Source: Agelas oroides (Eukaryota > Porifera > Demospongiae > Agelasida > Agelasidae). From it: a DNA stretch of 64,000 nucleotides. The stretch lies in NCBI GenBank assembly GCA_949130485.1, contig OX422204.1, positions 2,698,015 through 2,762,014 on the forward strand. The letters are read 5' to 3'. Below are positions 37,368 to 48,315 of the stretch, piece after piece. Every line of letters begins with the position of its first letter. Position 1 is the stretch's first letter. A model generated the notes under the pieces. It did not search any database. It was not told the origin of the DNA and saw only the letters and a program-made list of their open reading frames with translations. Made by a program: the position numbers and the translations under genes.

Positions 37368-38681
37368 AGGTTGGAAGCTAGTAATTAGTGATATTCACGA
37401 GGTAGCAATTTCTGCTACGTGATGACGTAATCCTACGGGCTGCCATTAAGGCCCATACTGAAATGTGAAATCATTTTAAAAAACGTCGCCCTCGCTTGTT
37501 TGGAACAAAACTCGCTCAGTAGATACTGCCAGGTGAGCTCTAGATCGCCCACTATGGAATTTGATAATGGGCAGAGTAGTTAGTCCGAGAGGATTCCCAA
37601 GGAACCGCTCGAATGCTTCACTTATAGCGAAGGATTATAGCGGGCGATATAGAGCTTATATATGTTTTTTAATGCCTTTGTCTCTCTCTGGTGTCTACAC
37701 TGTATATTACAAAATACATTTTAAGTTTCCGGTAATTACACTCCAAGTGGATGACTATATAGGGCCAAACATTTGCCATCACGAAATAGGACCTATGGTG
37801 ACACAGGATTTTACAGTGGCCAAACTAGCTATCTTAGCATGAAGGTACTTACATTTGCTAAAGATGAGAAAATTGGCTTTTTTTAAACCACTGCTAACCT
37901 GAGTTATGATCAAAAATGTTGACACTTCAGTGACCACACAAAGTTCATCCTTACTTGCAACCCTGGGGCCTTGTATAAAGGCTAAGGTAGGTACATTGTC
38001 AAGCTAGATCTATTAGCTATAACTTTCTGTTAGCAGACTACTGATACAGTGCAGCCTTACCTACTGGCTTGCTGCACTACAGCACATCCCCTGCCTCCAC
38101 AATGCTTTTGATCAATGGCGCTTCTTTACAACACCGACTGACGTTCCTCAATAGGCTTTGTACAGTGTTCTTAGCTCTTACACAACTCAGATACAGATAC
38201 ACAATAGTAGCATGGCCAATGCATCTTCTGCCCAGTAAGTTATGATCAAAAATGTTGACACTTCAGTGGCCATCTTAGGCATACAGTAATAGCAAGTAAG
38301 CTTCACTTCACTGGCTATGCTTATTGTTAGAAGCTGGATTGTGCACCTAACTCCGATTCCCTGTTTCGTGTTCCACTTTTTGCCCTAATCTAGCCAGGCT
38401 TCCACACTGTGTGTAGCTAGTTGGTTAGCTTAATGACTGATTTGTCCACCTGCATTCAAGCCATCAAGTCACCGCTTTCTTTCCACTTGGGGTGCGGTTT
38501 AGCCTCGGGGGAAAAATGATCTAGAGCTCACCTGGCGGTGTCCACTGAGCGGAGTTTCGTTCCAAACAAGTAAGGGTGCCGTTGTTTAATCACATGTCAC
38601 TATGGGCCAGCCCGTACGATTACGTCGTCAATATATAATTGCTATCATGCGCGCGCATCACTAATTACTGGCTTCCAACCT
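37368..38681. mobile_element. Foldback-like element with about 180-bp inverted ends (1.3 kb)
   Basis: AGGTTGGAAGC..GTAATTAGTGAT at the left is inverted at the right (ATCACTAATTAC..GCTTCCAACCT). Matching continues inward to GCCAGGTGAGCTCTAGATC (about 37530-37550) and GATCTAGAGCTCACCTGGC (about 38519-38538), with indels. The interior has a duplicated AGTTATGATCAAAAATGTTG (37904 and 38241). No transposase was seen. Confidence 0.75.
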
Positions 38682-38927
38682 CCTCGGATTGTCACTTGTG
38701 CTGCAAAAGGGGGCGTATCACGCTGATCTGCAAGTCACAACAAAGACATTAAGAGGAGATCTGTACTTCTTTCGCAATGGATGAAGGTAAGTAATACGTG
38801 CTAGGGTTGGTTGGTCTAAGCCCGCGAGAGTGCAGTGGCGTAGGAACAGTAGCGGCTTTGGCCGCTCCCGCAAATTAATACTCATAACCCACTTGAAGTA
38901 GCGTGTCCAAACAAAAAAATTTAAATT

Positions 38928-39665
38928 TTGCAATACAGAATTACTGGCTTAAAGAGCAGCCTTAGAGTAACTGAAAGATGTGCATATTGCCTGGCATTTC
39001 ACCTCAAGATATGGCTTTCCGAGGTTAAACGCCGTCGTACTCATAGACTAAAAATAAAAATACAGGCAAGAATTTTTCAAATAGACGTTCTTACCAGTAG
39101 AATTGGAAAGAAACCAAAACGCTTCAATTTGATGTGTGTTGTGAGGCTGTTGATCAACATTTCGACTGTGGTTGCGTTCTCAAAAAAGGTTACGCAAATT
39201 TGCACTTATTAGCGAATCCAAACAAGAAAACAACAATACAGAAAATTTGGAATTACTGACTTAAAGAGCAGCCTTAGAGCAACTGAAAAATATGCATATT
39301 GCCTGGATTACCTTCATTTTACCTCAAGATATCGGTTTCCAAAGTTTTTTTTCTTTTTTTTTTTCGTGTTTTGTCATTAAAGACAAGGATACATGTATAT
39401 AGAGCAGCCTTAGAGTAACTGAAAGATGTGCATATTGCCTGGCATTTCACCTCAAGATATGGCTTTCCGAGGTTAAACGAAAGTTAATGCTACGTACCAT
39501 TTTATATAAAAAGCAGTTAAAACGAAAATACAGGCAAGAATTTTTGAAATGCACGTTCTTACCAGCAGAACTGGAAAGAGGAACCAAAATGCTTCAATTT
39601 GATGTGTGTTATAAGGCTATTGATCAAAATTTCGACTGTCGTTGTGACCGCTACGCAATTTTGTG
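38928..39665. repeat. Tandemly repeated segment (imperfect copies)
   Basis: AGAGCAGCCTTAGAGTAACT and following text occur at about 38950, 39264 and 39403; AATACAGGCAAGAATTTTT occurs at 39057 and 39527, followed by matching sequence through TTCGACTGT. Two to three diverged copies. The region lies between a CAGTGGCGTAGGAACAGTAG end at 38833 and a loosely inverted end near 40063, so it may be the inside of a larger transposon. Confidence 0.7.
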
Positions 39666-40284
39666 TTTGGACACGCTACTGGAAGTTAATACTAGTGGGT
39701 TAGCTTAATGACTTATTTATGGCAGGACAAGCTGATTTGTCCACCTGCATTGTTTTCCTTCCACTTGGGGTGAGGTTAGCCTCGAAAAAAATAATCCATT
39801 AGCCTCGATTTTGATCGCTTTACAGTGCCCTGGCCGCCCCAGTTTGAACTTTGAACCTTGAATTTCAACTGTACTGTTGTTTTTTTTCCGTTACCGTGAG
39901 CGTGCTCGATCGACGCCACCGTACTTTCCTTGTACGTAGGTGCGCGATTATGTGGGTATCAGCGCGAAGCGTGGATGAATTTGTCGGCCGCTTCGCGGCC
40001 AAACGTATGCTCTTTTGCTCTTAACCGCTCCACCTCTAAAAGTCTTCCGACGGCCCTGCACTGTCTAAGACTTACACTACAGCCAGACGGGTGCTAATTG
40101 GTGGTAATTGAAACCATGTAGAGGCAAGATGAAAATCAAAGCCAGCCAACTTTCTGGGCACAAGATGGCCATGCTTCTATTGTGTATCTGTATCTGAGTT
40201 GTGTAAGAGCTATTGTGTCACCTTGCGTGGGCGGATCAAAGAAGCCGCACGCACTTCAAAAGGAGGCAAGATCCCGGTTTGCTG

Positions 40285-41338
40285 TAGCCTCGTACCCAGG
40301 CCGTTAATTAGGAAGAACGGCCTGGCAACTTACCCGGGTTCAAACTGTATACGGTGTGACGTCAAAAAGATTACAGCTGCACCCATACAAGCCATGAATA
40401 TTGGATAATGCATGTGATATTTAATCGTAGCCACGTGACTGTTCGTATGTGGCAAGCGCGTTGTTGTTGTCAGTAGACTCGTTACAGGCTTATATTGGAT
40501 GGTTACTGTCTTACTTGTCATCTGTAGACGAACCGCTTGCAGTAGACTCGCTCTCGCTCACCGATGTCGATGTGCCCGACTGACAGTAAGTACTAACTAG
40601 TACCTGACACTGCTACTCTCGAACAGACCTTCTTCTTTATAAAAAAAATCCGTTTTGTCCGCAGGTACTGTAGTTGTTGCACACAAGTCAGCAGAAGGAG
40701 TTTGAACAAAAGCGTCGATTCAAGCCGAATCTCGTTATGTACAGACTTGCTCATGAGAAAAAAATTACGGGTTTACCCCAAATTTTAGATTTTAACCCTC
40801 TCCCTACGAGATTTAACTTCACCGAATTTCTGCATACAAGCATGCATTCAGAGAGTATGCAGCACATCAAGGGAAAAGAGAACAAGTAAGCATGGTATCA
40901 GTATAGTATGCAAACTATAGTCAGTATTGAATATCAGAGAAGGGATGCATTTCTGGCAGCTGTGTAGGGGAAAACAGATTAACATCTCAGAGCGATTTCC
41001 ATTAACGGCAGAACGTTAGCATCCGTAAGCTATACAGGGATTTATATGGTTAGGGTTGGGTTAGGGCTGGTATAAATACCGTATAGCATACGGATGCTAA
41101 CGTTCTGTCGTTAACGGCTTGTCTCAGAGCAGCCTCACAGCCTATTAATCAAGGTGATCAGTATGGAGGCCTAAGTTTTGTGTACTCTGTGCAGCAAAAA
41201 ATCTTGAATTGTATTTCAGTGTGTCATGAGCAAGTCTGTACATAACGAGATTCACCCCAGTGCAGCGGAAGTCAACAGTTTGAACTCGGATAAGTTACCA
41301 GGCCGTTTTTCCTAATTAACGCCCTGGGTACAAGGCTA
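40285..41338. mobile_element. hAT-like non-autonomous element (1054 bp)
   Basis: TAGCCTCGTACCCAGGCCGT at the left is inverted at the right (CCTGGGTACAAGGCTA), with similarity over about 65 bp. The flanks GGTTTGCTG and GGCTTGCTG form a 9-bp duplication with one difference. Inside, a perfect inverted pair (TCGTTATGTACAGACTTGCT near 40733 and its complement near 41230) and a palindrome at 41005-41118 suggest further nested pieces. The small frame at 40674-40889 is not recognisable. Confidence 0.85.
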
Positions 41339-41353
41339 GGCTTGCTGAGAACC

Positions 41354-41944
41354 TAGCCTCGTCCCCGGCGCGCGCAAAAAAAAAACGGAGAAGCGCCTGG
41401 TACATACTGTTTGCGCATGCGTTTAATCTCCCCAAGATGTGGGGACTCCGGACTATTTTCTGATTCTTCCATGTCATGTGACGTCAGAGTTCGGACTCGA
41501 TATAGTAAACTTGTCAGGATAATATAATGGCGTAATGAAAGTTCGGATTTTCAGCAAGCGATTTCTCAAGCCCTTCAGCGACTTGCGACCCCCAAGTATG
41601 GTTCTCTAAACTTTCAACTCTCCGCTTGCACTTCGCACACATGAGATTCGGTAAGCCGTCGTCATCGTATCCAATAGAGCGCTTATCCTTGATGCTAGTC
41701 TTTCCTGGCTAGCTTTTTTTCACCAAACAATACTACTCTATGGTGGCTGTAAGCCACAGAGGATCCGCAAAGGCGACACACCGATGCCATTTTCGCTAAC
41801 TGGGCTACGTACTACTTAAATTTTGTCAGAGCACACGCCCCTAAACAGTGTAAACGTCATAAACGTGAGCAACGCCATTTTTAATTAACCGGAAACGCAT
41901 CAGTGTGTACCAGGCGCTCTTCCTCCGCGCCGGGCACCAGGCTA
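41354..41944. mobile_element. hAT-like non-autonomous element (591 bp)
   Basis: Starts TAGCCTCGTCCCCGGCGCGC and ends with inverted GCGCCGGGCACCAGGCTA; inside, AAGCGCCTGGTACA pairs with TGTACCAGGCGCT. The direct flanks share GCTGAGAACC (41344-41353 and 41945-41954). It inserted 6 bp beyond the target duplication of the previous element. Confidence 0.9.
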
Positions 41945-42356
41945 GCTGAGAACCGTGCTTTAAATAGGTGAGAAAAGTGCTTTAACTGCGTGTGAACGGT
42001 ATAATTAACTCAACATTGCTTGTACATGGACAGTCCAGGATATATAAAGCATAGCTATATGACACGGAATCTATGCACGAGCCTCAATGATAGCCCAGAA
42101 ACATGACAAAACATACAACAAAACCCTCCACTGGATCAGATGTAAACTGAGCTAGTCACTGTTGCGCTCAGCAATTATGTGCCTAAGAAGAGCAAAATCC
42201 AGTGTCCACCAGCCTGCAGTTTCCACTGACGCAATGGACCTAGCCTGCCACGAGGGGCGGGTCCCTCTACAGTGAACCCATACATCCCAATCCTCCAGAG
42301 TTCTCTATGTATTATACCACATTAGCACCGTACGTTTGTACATATAGGCAGATAAA

Positions 42357-43217
42357 ATGGCTTCTGATAATTCTGTGACTAGATTTCTGCCAGGTATTGT
42401 AGTTGCTTGCATTCGAGAAGCTGCTTCATCTGGAAAGAAACTCTCCTGGACTCTGAAGGAGGATAACTGTGGAGTTTTAGTGCACCTGGTCTGGAAGTCC
42501 AGCCAGAATGCTTTCCCCAGCACTGAACCAGTGGGCTCTAAAAAGAAACCAAGGCAAATTTCTCCTTACAGACAGGAAAAAAGTCGTCAACGTCTTTTAA
42601 AATACCTTTTAAGTAAGAAGGAACCAACCTCAGATGGCAGCAAGACTGTAATTTCTCCATCTGCTGAATCCGTGGATGTTGACAGTCAGCCTATGTCGCC
42701 CTCAGAGGATGAATCTCGTGGTGCCAGTAGTGAAGCTCACACCACCCCAGCTGATACAGTGGGTATTGTTGATGCTCATGTAATTCCTGGTAACCTTTCT
42801 CCTGCTCAGCCTGTCATTACTAGCCAGCTATCAGACTCTCCACATGATAGTTCTGGAACTCTGTTAAAGTCTAGCTATTCGCCTGACAGTGACAGTACTG
42901 CTGTATTACCTTTGCCCCAACCAAAGCTCGGTTTAGTTACTAAACTGGCACAACCGCCTGGTCATTACATCTGATTCGAAGGAAGACATGGAGAGACATA
43001 TAACCCATCCTATTCTGATATCTTAATACCAGTCTTACATCATGGTGCTGTGTGTGGAGGTGTTGATAAATGCGATTTGTGTCATTTTCACCTAGAGGGA
43101 AACTGTCGACAAGGTAGTCGCTGCACCTATGCACACAGCTGGGCAGAGAGAATTGAATGGACTTGTCTTATATGTACAGTTGATGGGAAGTTGGATTGTG
43201 ATCAGAAGTGGGTGTAG
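42357..43217 (+). pseudogene. Single-exon CCCH zinc-finger protein gene with an in-frame TGA
   Basis: ATG at 42357 opens a 205-codon frame ending in TGA at 42972-42974, but the same frame continues to TAG at 43215-43217. The N-terminal 50 residues contain SGKKLSWTLKEDNCGVLVHL, followed by a basic stretch (RQEKSRQRLLKYLLSKK) and a long Ser/Pro/Asp-rich linker. After the TGA comes a CCCH finger, CHFHLEGNCRQGSRCTYAH (C-x7-C-x5-C-x3-H), then two further cysteine pairs (CLIC). A polyadenylation signal AATAAA lies at 43359. The short beta-rich segment plus basic segment recurs in uncharacterised, often transposon-linked animal proteins (recollection, not tested). The finger suggests RNA binding. 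It is either a retrocopy or transposon gene decayed by one CGA-to-TGA change, or a gene with a truncated product lacking the finger. Confidence 0.6.
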
Positions 43218-43914
43218 ACGTGTTGGGGTATATACTGTACTTGATGGTCGAACTGTTGGAGAGTTTCTGAAATCTAAAGTTACTTAATTTTGTTTCTAGG
43301 TATACTTATTTCCATAGTTTGTAAATAGCTACATTGCGCCTCCTGGTGCCGTGTTTGAAATAAAATAATAATAATATGTATGTTGGCGTGAAGCCCTTCA
43401 TATTTATTATTAAAAAATCAAAGACAAAGAAAAAGCGGCTTGCGTACTCCCCGTCGGGCAGTGCTCAATCGAGGCATATGCAAATTCGCTGGTGGCGCTA
43501 TACAGCGGACTTTTGAACACACTTTCGTTTCGACTACAGCCTCGCACCGAGAGCAGCAACGCTTCAAATACGCTTGAACTAGACGCAACATTGTCAACGC
43601 CCAACCTAGGAACTCACGCGTACATCCATGTGAGCTGCGTACAATAGTATTTTGCCTCGTTCGGGCCAAAAAACTTACAGTTCTTTATTCTTGCTTGTTT
43701 TCTTCGATTTAGGATGACAAAAATTCGTCATCGCTGAAAGCTGAACGGCCTAGCAGTGAGTAAATAACGCTACAGATCCAGCAACAGCAGCTAAGCTTGA
43801 GAAACCAACAAAACAATTTGCATGACGTCACGCATAGCAACAACCGTGTGACGTCTTTGCTTAGCAACCGGTAACACAAAACACTTGTATCCCGCCTACT
43901 CGGGATGTATCTGG
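43218..43914. other. Intergenic, no supported gene
   Basis: Minus-strand frames of about 64-83 codons between 43410 and 43669 have no recognisable content. The 3' end signal of the CCCH gene lies at 43359. Confidence 0.5.
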
Positions 43915-44614
43915 TTTAAGGTGACGATCAACCGGTTCGAAACCTGTGAAATGCATACAAGGGCCAATTGTTTACGTAAGCAATTATAGTTGACATAGTA
44001 CACAATAATTATTTATTACAGACACTGCACGAACGCGCGTCCCCAAAGTCCAAACTCACTGGCGATGCTCGAGGCTTTGCCGTATTTCGAAAGCAGATCG
44101 CTTATCCTTGCGCCAAATATAAGGCAAGGGAAGCGTTTCTTCAGTGTTCTGGTGTGTTGTACGGGTAGCGCAGTGTATTTAGCAGGGCGGCACGTAAAGA
44201 AATCTCGAAAATTGGACTTGAATTGAATATTCTACGCTCTGAAGTGCATTTCTTGCGCCTAAAGCAGTTAAATTCCTTCAAATATTACTAAAAGTATACA
44301 TAAAGCCCCAGATATCTTCAACTGCCGACCTAGTAAATACCGTGAAGTAGTGCAAGAAAAAATTTCAGGATCGAACTCTTTACAGTCGCCGAGTAATTTG
44401 GCGCAAAAGCGTTCGAGCGGTGCGGCTAATTGCTGGTTCGAATGCGTTGGGGCGTTTTTAAACAGAAGGTTATTTCTCTCTGAATAACATATTTCGTTTA
44501 TGTGTTGTTGGACTGTAACTTGTTTGAGATAAATATCAGTTACGGTTTTCGAAATATTAAAGCAATAAATTTACTATGCCAACAGCCTTCGGCGCAGTTG
44601 ATCGTCACCTTAAA
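43915..44614. mobile_element. TTAA-bounded inverted-repeat element (700 bp)
   Basis: TTTAAGGTGACGATCAAC at the left and GTTGATCGTCACCTTAAA at the right are a perfect 18-bp inverted repeat. Both ends carry TTAA, the duplicated target of piggyBac-type elements, but the TIR does not begin CCC as piggyBac TIRs usually do, so the assignment is tentative. No transposase inside. Confidence 0.65.
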
Positions 44615-45859
44615 TCGCTCGTAGACGTGATATAACTATTACTTGAGAGACGTCGGTTGTTGTTGTAAATAAGCGCCGTTGCCATCAAAATCTCATCTTC
44701 AAAATCTCATCTTTAGCAAATTTCGTGATGGCAAATGCTTGGTACTCGGACACTTAAGAAACGTTGCGCTCATGTTGCGCGCACAGAGATCCAGCAGACA
44801 CAAGAACTGTAGGGTAGGTGCGTTAATGTTTGATAATCAACATACCTAAAATTCAACTACAAACAGTTTTCTCCCCGGGATTCAGCAAACGAAACATTAC
44901 ACCCGTTCAGGCAGCTGTTCTCGGAAAAAAATATTCTACTAGCGGACAAGTCTGATAACCATGTATTATATCGTCGCTAGCCAAATTTTGTAACTCCTGC
45001 AGCATGGTATGGGCTCGTATGCAAAGCCAATGGAAGAGCAAGGACTATCGTCTTTCCTTTCCGGAGGAGGCGGGAAAAAATTATGCATTGTTTTACAATT
45101 TTAGACGACACTTGCACCGTTACGTTGGTAAGGACCTGTAGATTCCAATGATACTAGTATTGTTTGCCTATTGCGTAGCTGGGGGTGTCCACGGCGAAAA
45201 AATACGTAAATCCACTGTCCGATCATTCAGGGAGCACCCCACTCAATTTTCGGCGACATCCCTCAGCGCCCAAGGCAGCTACGGTGACAAATATCAGGCT
45301 TGCAGCAGCAGGGTCTTGCAGCTTTCCAACAGTGCAGAAGTCTTGCCGAGAGTTGCTTCAGAAAGGGAACAGGAAGCGGCGTCCAAAAATACACACATTA
45401 TTTTAGCCGATTATCGAATGTTTCGGACTGTTGCGCTAATCGCCACTAGCCCAAGCGGGGATTGACGCTCGAGCTCCATTTTTCAGTCGCCGGATACGGT
45501 GGACTCCGCCTTCCTTTCCATGGCATAACCGAGTATCCGCGTGACTTAGTCTCCGTGTGCGAGTGTCCGATTATCGCTGGTGTCCGAGTATTGATAGTTT
45601 ACTCTAGCATGATTGCTACTATTAAGGACACCTTACAAAGTGAGAGGCATACTCTGAGACAAGTGGGCAGACAAAGGCATGCAATATACAAATATACAGA
45701 AGTACAGTCAAACTAAAAGTTTAGGTTGTAATTGAATTTGATTTTAGATTTAAACTGAGCTGAGTGTGAGTAACCAAAACAGTGTCCAGGCTTCATAACG
45801 GTGTGACACTTGGAAAAACAAAAGAGGCAGAGTAGGCAGTGGATCTGGTGGTGGGTCTA
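44615..45859. other. Intergenic, no supported gene
   Basis: The frame at 45148-45465 (105 codons) matches nothing known to me. Text such as CCGATTATCGAATGTTTCGG and GTGTCCGATTATCG near 45410-45580 resembles pogo/Tc1-type termini, similar to the region near 30.2 kb. Confidence 0.4.
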
Positions 45860-46297
45860 CACTGGAAAAAACTAGAAGTTAATTTAACCCAAAATGGGTT
45901 ACCTCAGTTGCAGGATCTATACCACCTCCCACTTTTACCACAGTGTAGGGTTACAGCCTTTGTGTACTCAAAAGTTCCAATATGGCATGAATATTTGCAT
46001 AAAAGCACACAAATACTCCCCAAAGGTAATTCAATAGTGCATGAATAGTTTTCAGAGTCCATCCAATAATACATGAATATAGCGAGAGTTACACCCCTTT
46101 TTGGGACAAAAATGCAATCACAAAATGAATTTCATTTTGCAACCCAATTCATTGTTTGCTAGAAACCTTCACTGGACAAAGGGTGTAACACTAAACCCTT
46201 GCAAAAGGAGGTGGACCACCACCTGGACCTGGATGAATCCAGACTGCAACTGAGATGACCTTTTTATGGTTAAATCAACCTCCAATTTTTTACAGTG
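45860..46297. mobile_element. Dispersed MITE family B, copy 2 (438 bp)
   Basis: Begins CACTGGAAAAAACTAGAAGT and ends GGTTAAATCAACC ... ACAGTG; the interior matches 35534-35960 throughout (CTCCCACTTTTACCAC .. GTGTAGGGTTACAGCCTTTG). Confidence 0.85.
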
Positions 46298-47296
46298 ATA
46301 TATATAAAGAGGCAGGTGGTGTGAGTGTCGGAGAGTAGGAGAAGGATGAGGTGTGAAGCTGGATGGGAGGATGATCAAGTAGCCAGTTAAGATGCGGTGG
46401 CACAGGAATAGCTACTGCTGCTTGTGTCGGGTTGAGAGAAGAGGCCAAGCTGAGCCAGGAGATCGTTATAGCTGTTTGGTTGCCAAGTTGGCAGCGAATT
46501 TTGGAGCATTGACAACTACTGCAAGCAACGAAAAACTGAGTCTCCTGGGAACGACGAGAAGGTTATTCTACCCTCGTTCTCAGACCTCTCCACCGTCCAG
46601 TTTTGATCGCTTACAGTGTGCATACAGTAAAGCGATCAAAAACCGGACGGTTGGGAACGCGGCGACGTTAAATTGACGGCTGACAGCAGGACTGAGAGGC
46701 TGCGTGTACTACTGATAGCGTCTAACAATCGTCACCGTCTCACTCGTACGTACCTTATCCAGCCGTCGCTGATGTCTGCGGGCTTTCCAAAAAAAATAAA
46801 CGCCGCCCTCGAATAGCAGCCACCCTCAAATAGCAGCCGCGGTGTTTGATCGAAGAAATACGGTATATGCGAAAAACAAAAATCTAGCCAAATTAAGTTG
46901 TGCTCTGTCACAAATTGTACCATGGTAAACAAAAAGCAGCTAATCACATTCGTTTATTTGAGTGCGATATATCTCATATCGCACTGGTTGTAGGTTGATA
47001 TATGATTTCATATTGCATCTTCTTTGGAGGCATAACATTGTTTACTAGCAACATTAAAATGTTGTTGTACAGGTACATAGAAATTTACACAAAACAATTT
47101 CAATGAGTAATGATAAACAACAACGGAATGCATGTGAAAATACAAAAATTAGTGACTAATGGTTGCCGTTCTGCATGATAGTGATGGCACTGCGTTCCCG
47201 AGTGGAGCCACGCTGGGTTGTCTCGTTCCCAGACCACGCGCGCGGGGAGGCGCTTGATAAGGTAATGGGCGGAGTTCATTGAAGGTCGCTGCCTCT

Positions 47297-47418
47297 GTCG
47301 TTCGGCCATTCTGTCGTTCGGGCGTTCTGTCGTTCGGGCGTTCTGTCGTTCGGGCTTTCTGTCGTTCGGGCGTTCTGTCGTTCGGGCTTTCTGTCGTTCG
47401 GGCGTTCTGTCGTTCGTT
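47297..47418. repeat. 16-bp minisatellite (TTCTGTCGTTCGGGCG), about 8 copies
   Basis: Units alternate between GTTCTGTCGTTCGGGC and TTTCTGTCGTTCGGGC. Arg/Thr/Glu-rich minus-strand frames here are repeat artefacts. Confidence 0.95.
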
Positions 47419-47719
47419 CGCGTTACTCGACACAGGAAGTTGAGCACGTTCTTGGGTGAACAGTTGTAGCTTGTACGCTGTTGTTTTCTTGACACAGAGC
47501 CAGGGGTTAGTCAACAGTCTGCGGCTCAGGTAACTGCGCTCTGAGACCGTCGAGCTCGTTCACCGTGTTCATGAGTGTGTAGTTGCTTCGCGAAGTTTCC
47601 AGGAGTTCCGCGTTTCTGTCACCTCTCCAAGAGATAATTATTGTAAGCGCATGACGAACTGTCCGCTTTTTATACCCTGCTACTACGTAAGCGCGTTGCT
47701 ATGCCCCATGGTACAAGTC

Positions 47720-47820
47720 GGTTATACAACTTGGTGTCGGTCCCTACGATATACACAACCTCGGGCCTGCGGCCCTCGGTTGTGTATATCCCGTAGAGAC
47801 CTTCACCTCGTTGTATAACC
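47720..47820. repeat. 101-bp imperfect hairpin
   Basis: GGTTATACAAC at 47720 pairs with GTTGTATAACC at 47810; an inner arm GATATACACAACCTCGGGCC pairs with GGCCCTCGGTTGTGTATATC around TGC. Probably a MITE. Confidence 0.85.
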
Positions 47821-47834
47821 TATACGTAACTCAC

Positions 47835-47990
47835 CCCCCAAAAGTAAAGTGTCCCCCGGAGGCAACTTACTTCGAAATAAGCTGTCCCCCTTTGAAGTCA
47901 TTTGCCACCCTTCCCGAACTCGCGCAAAAGGTAGTCGACGTCAACCATGCACCAGAGCAATGTAGTGCGACCACTAGCTGTCCTGAAGTG
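47835..47990. repeat. TTACTTCGAAGTAA-type palindrome array, left part
   Basis: Contains GTAAAGTGTCCCCCGGAG, ACTTACTTCGAAATAAGCTG and related pieces. The same motif array is found on the other side of the LTR retrotransposon, at 52785-53090. Confidence 0.65.
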
Positions 47991-48092
47991 CCATAAACAG
48001 AGCATTCATAATGTACTAGTGCGTTATAGTCATGCATCATGAAGAATCAAGAATGAAGATTGCTGTGACGCTGGAAGACAGAGGAGAGACGG

Positions 48093-48261
48093 TGTAACGA
48101 GTATGTTAATCAGTTGTGTATATAATCACCTGTCATTCTGTCTTCACGTGACCCTCCTCGTGTACTCCCGGTCCTCTCTGATTGTACCCACTGATCGTTG
48201 TTGAACTCTTGTCCCTGTGACGAACGTCAGGCGCATAGACAGCAAGCCACAACGCGTTACA
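48093..48261 (+). repeat. 5' LTR (169 bp)
   Basis: Starts TG, ends CA with the short inverted ends TGTAACG / CGTTACA. Differs from the 3' LTR only in CACGTGACCCTC versus CACGTGACTCTC. Confidence 0.97.
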
Positions 48262-48279
48262 TGGTGTCAGAGGTGGGAT
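48262..48279 (+). promoter_or_regulatory. Primer-binding site, tRNA-Leu type
   Basis: TGGTGTCAGAGGTGGGAT begins directly after the 5' LTR. It starts TGG as expected for pairing with a tRNA CCA end and is close to the complement of a leucine tRNA 3' end (from memory). Confidence 0.7.
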
Positions 48280-48315
48280 TCCGCGTCCTCTGAGCGGTGA
48301 TACAAGTCGATAACG

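Noticed and set aside
43922..43950. Pol III B box (GGTTCGAAACC)
   Set aside because: No A box at a suitable upstream distance; the sequence lies in the TIR region of a transposon.
47100..47514. Arg/Thr/Glu-rich minus-strand protein
   Set aside because: Translation of the 16-bp minisatellite.
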